Source: Diprion similis (Eukaryota > Arthropoda > Insecta > Hymenoptera > Diprionidae). From it: 64,000 bases of DNA. Made by a program: the position numbers and the translations under genes. A model generated the notes under the pieces. The model did no database searches. It was given only the letters and a program-made list of their open reading frames with translations, and was not told the DNA's origin. The stretch spans positions 6,262,001-6,326,000 of the forward strand of contig NC_060118.1 of NCBI RefSeq assembly GCF_021155765.1, in the 5' to 3' direction. Shown in pieces: positions 61,101 through 64,000 of the stretch. Positions within the stretch are counted from its first letter, which is position 1, and each line of letters begins with the position of its first letter.

Positions 61101-62993
61101 TTCAAGGAGTAACAGGGCCAGACGCAATGACACGTACGTTTTTCTGCAGAGTATTGCGGAACTTCAAGTCACGCTTACTAAATTAGATTTTGATCGAGTA
61201 CTTCCTTAAAAAGAAGATTCAAAGTGGAGTATCAGCTTGAACGAATCATTATAGGATGCAACAGGATATGACTGCGGTAACAAAATCGACGAAACAGAAT
61301 CAGGAAGTTTTTTCCATCAACAAGGTATCCAGTGCAGAGTTAGAAAATTTCGAGGAGCAGGTGAATGAGAAATTGAAGTTTCTCCAAAAAATCGAGGAGA
61401 TGGAGGCTGAACTAAAGCACGAGCGAGTTGAAGCTCTAAGAAATAATGTTGAAGCTGCAAAATCTATTGACGAAATGGACGGCCGAGTGAGTGGGCGATG
61501 CAACAGGTTTTTGTGCCACAGCGACAAGTTCTTGCTGATTTCTTTGTTGTACAGATTGAACAAATGATTGACCAAGCAAAGTACAGAGGTTTGCTGAAGA
61601 CGGAGAATAGCACAACCAGGGTGGTGAATGCACCTTCCAAACTGAAACAGCACAGGATGCCCCTGTTTGTACCAAAAGAGACACCACGCTCCAAAAACGT
61701 CTCAAAGACCCTGGCCAAGGCTGATTCCAAAAAGCGAAACAAGGAATTTGCCACATTTCAGACACATGTGGTCCACGTGCCGAACTTCATCCTGGAACAA
61801 CCGATAATAACTTTCCAACCACCTACACCCCCAAAAAGCACGGCGAAGGGGGAAAACTCAAGTCCTTCAGAGTTTCCTACGATACAAAAGTGATTCAGAT
61901 ACTAGGAATGCTTTCTCCAGTTGAAGTTTTTTTTGCAAAATATGCAGGGATCAGTGCCCATCTTTCACTATTGACGATCGTTATTCCTTCATGTATTGAT
62001 ATATGATATTTCAGAATTTATCATCAGAAACTGCAAACCCAGGATGGTCCAACCCAAGCAATGAATCATTCCACAATTGGCAGGACATCACCAAGTCATT
62101 TTATGGGCGAGTTTGGGCCGGTGAAGGCGAAACCTGGTCTACCCATTTGGCCTATGTCTCTGGACACTGTGCAGTCCGTTACTTCCTCTAAACAGTCACA
62201 ATTCTCATTCTCTACAAGCACTGCATTGAGGGAAGGAAACTGTCCGTCATCAGACGACTTACTGAGCACACGCTTACCTCCGAATGTCAGCCCTGCTCAC
62301 CAACCGTTTTCAGTTGAGATCCAACAATCGGCAAGCTCTCCTAAGAATCCTGAATCCTCAATAGCCTCGTCAGAGCTCTCCTTACTGAACCACGATCCAG
62401 TTCTACGTGAAATCATTCGTTCGGTTCATCCCGATATTTTTAAAGCTGAGGTAGGCGGTTTTTATTTCTAGTCTGAAAAATTATCGTGGGAAGATAAGTT
62501 CCGGTGAGTTTTGAAATCACCAACCATTCATTGGTAGATGGGAACTGTGCACGCTCTTCAGTCTCCAGTTGGGACTTCACGCGACGTATTGACGCCAAGT
62601 CCGCTACAAGAGAAGTGCAAGGCTGAGAGTACTTCACTTGTTGTTTCGCAAAATCAATTGCAACGTAAACCGATAACATATGAACCTGTTACACAAAAAA
62701 CAGGTCACATGTCCAGTATCAAAGGAAGGTTCGCTCAGCCATTGGAAAGAAGTAAAATGCGTAGTAGAACAGAAGTGTCAAGCAGAGAAAAAAAAAAACC
62801 AGCTGTTGATACTGATGATGCAATAAAAATTCGCATCGATAGACTTCTACGCGGTGTACAAGATCTTGGACCAATGAAGGCGTCCAAGCCAATAAATTAT
62901 TTTGGCATTTGTACCGCAACAGACAGCAATGCTCAGAAACTTGAAGTATTGTCGGAAAAGCAATTAGCTGATACAGAAAGCAGCAGTGGTTAA
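58136..62993 (+). CDS. Divergent SLC6-like membrane protein with long coiled-coil C-terminal tail
   Basis: Sixteen phase-coherent coding exons: 58,136-58,352, 58,462-58,684, 58,875-59,036, 59,135-59,234, 59,415-59,549, 59,605-59,839, 59,914-60,026, 60,114-60,242, 60,307-60,404, 60,519-60,627, 60,685-60,828, 60,916-61,133, 61,255-61,486, 61,555-61,889, 62,015-62,450 and 62,538-62,993 (1,113 aa). SLC6 signs, in the canonical order: GPALIYMEVFLGQYIR (TM2), SFGSKLPWMICP (TM3/EL2), GLLLVGWLTVYITLKQSL (TM4), AWLAAFTDFL (TM6), YPFALGMLPVRQMWSLIYF (TM8), VLEESIYDNFP, VYGVEQFSDDINFLNG and TYWKICW (TM10-11), and WGPPSDEDRRMRRMY at the C-terminus of the core. The TM1 NVWRFPYLCYKNGGG-type motif and the TM6 and TM8 ion-site motifs are absent, so transport activity is doubtful. 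Residues from 628 on are a coiled coil (FEEQVNEKLKFLQKIEEMEA) and then Ser/Pro/Lys-rich disorder. Exon 6 ends at a GC donor. An alternative 3' end uses 62,538-62,945, 63,016-63,055 and 63,121-63,254 (1,155 aa). The tail could instead be a separate gene starting at the ATG at 61,256. Confidence 0.78.
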
Positions 62994-63254
62994 TCATCTA
63001 CTTGAGTAAGGAAAGAACATTGCACCAAAATTGAAGAGGATTAGCCAAACTCCTGGTAAAACGTTTATCAGGTAAAGTATAAAGGATGCGATATAATATT
63101 ATTGCCAAAAATTTTTGTAGAAAAAGCACATAATACCCGAGACTGGATCAATGTAAGGACTGTACGTAAAGACGAGTCAACTGGCATAAAACGTGAGAAA
63201 TTAGAAGACAACATAGCGATCGAAAAATTGTTGGAACTAAGTAAACAAATATAA

Positions 63255-64000
63255 TATTTTGATGGCGTTATAGCATTGTCGTACTGATCAAATATCACAG
63301 TGAAAGGTTTTTTTTCTCACCTTTCTGGCAAAATGATTAGCTAGGAATCAAAATTTGCTAATCAAAAATTGAGAAGACTTTTCTACGAAAGATTCAATGT
63401 TACGCTAGAAGCTTTGTTGAACAGCAAATACTTGTAAAACTTTATGTACGAAGTCTATAATATAAATCAGATATATATTCGTCATTAGTGAAAATTATAC
63501 TATATGCCAAAGAATTAATGATTTTTTAGAATCTAGAGTACCTTGTCAGTCTGTATATTTTATCCAATATATTCTAAGGCCTCTCAAAATCTTTCAAGGT
63601 GTGTTCAATGTTAATAAATCATGTGATATTGAAGTACAGTGTGTAGATATTCATGAACGCAATAGTAAATTTTCCTGAGTTTTACAAATTTACTTTATAT
63701 GACGTGAGGTAAAATTCTGTGTCAACTAGATGTGTATTGCAGTAAAATATATTATCAATACAAGAATCTGTACGCAGTGTTGTACAAGATAATGAGTATT
63801 ATTACCTAGACCAATATAAGATTATTCATAATAAGACACATAAGATACGAAAAACAAAATATAGTTTTCTAATCAACTTTCTCGATAAAGGATAAGATCA
63901 TCATAATTTTCATCTAGACAGTAAAAAAGATATTTACAACAACAGGACTTCCATAATCTAATGTGAAAAGAGTATCGTATGTTTCATAAAATATTTCTCC
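63255..64000. other. 3' flank of the SLC6-like gene
   Basis: AT-rich, no exon recognised. An AATAAA at 63,613-63,618 is the likely 3' end signal for the gene to the left. Confidence 0.55.

Noticed and set aside
58136-61133. First impression of an odorant receptor cluster
   Set aside because: Hydrophobic short exons suggested this, but the GQY, LPW, W-FSDDI and YWKICW landmarks occur in SLC6 order, which odorant receptors lack.
61300-61765. Antisense frames of 96-117 codons
   Set aside because: Opposite strand of the coiled-coil exons, with no splice or start context.

Overview
This is a eukaryotic nuclear window, almost certainly from an insect. All six genes are split by short GT-AG introns. 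Their products are animal families: RPB1 with a heptad CTD, MOB1/Mats, an hnRNP F/H (Glorund-type) protein, SCOC, and two amino-acid-transporter-type membrane proteins. A hymenopteran is my best guess, but nothing here proves the order.

Layout. About 1-12,500 is one satellite array of a 312-bp unit, cut by the left window edge, with visible higher-order structure (a 12-unit, 3,744-bp period). From 12.5 to 14.9 kb there is non-coding DNA with a fold-back repeat and a degenerate MITE. Then follow SCOC (+, 14,886-17,309), an AAAP-superfamily amino-acid transporter (-, 20,877-24,724) with a TA-flanked MITE in an intron, a gap with a large fold-back element and a three-copy 50-bp repeat carrying NRF-1/EWG-type palindromes, RPB1 (-, 28,708-38,221; 11 coding exons, 1,906 aa), hnRNP F/H (-, 41,169-48,581; 8 coding exons, 408 aa), a duplicated and MITE-interrupted block upstream of MOB1 (+, 51,186-53,923; 5 coding exons, 217 aa), an AT-rich gap, and a very divergent SLC6-like gene (+, 58,136 to 62,993 or 63,254; 16-18 coding exons).

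Exon boundaries were found by reading splice sites and checking intron phase. Every coding exon listed has consistent phases, and each CDS length is a multiple of three. The genes are unrelated housekeeping or transport genes; they do not form a pathway or operon. RPB1 (transcription), hnRNP F/H (splicing and translation control), MOB1 (Hippo/NDR kinase activation) and SCOC (Golgi/autophagy adaptor) are conserved single-copy types.

The most unusual items are: (1) the SLC6-like protein, which keeps the fold but appears to have lost the TM1 and TM6 ion/substrate motifs and is phase-compatible with a long coiled-coil/disordered C-terminal tail; (2) the higher-order satellite; (3) an RPB1 CTD with 16 consecutive perfect consensus heptads; (4) two apparent GC-AG introns; and (5) several MITE/fold-back insertions, one nested in a duplicated block.
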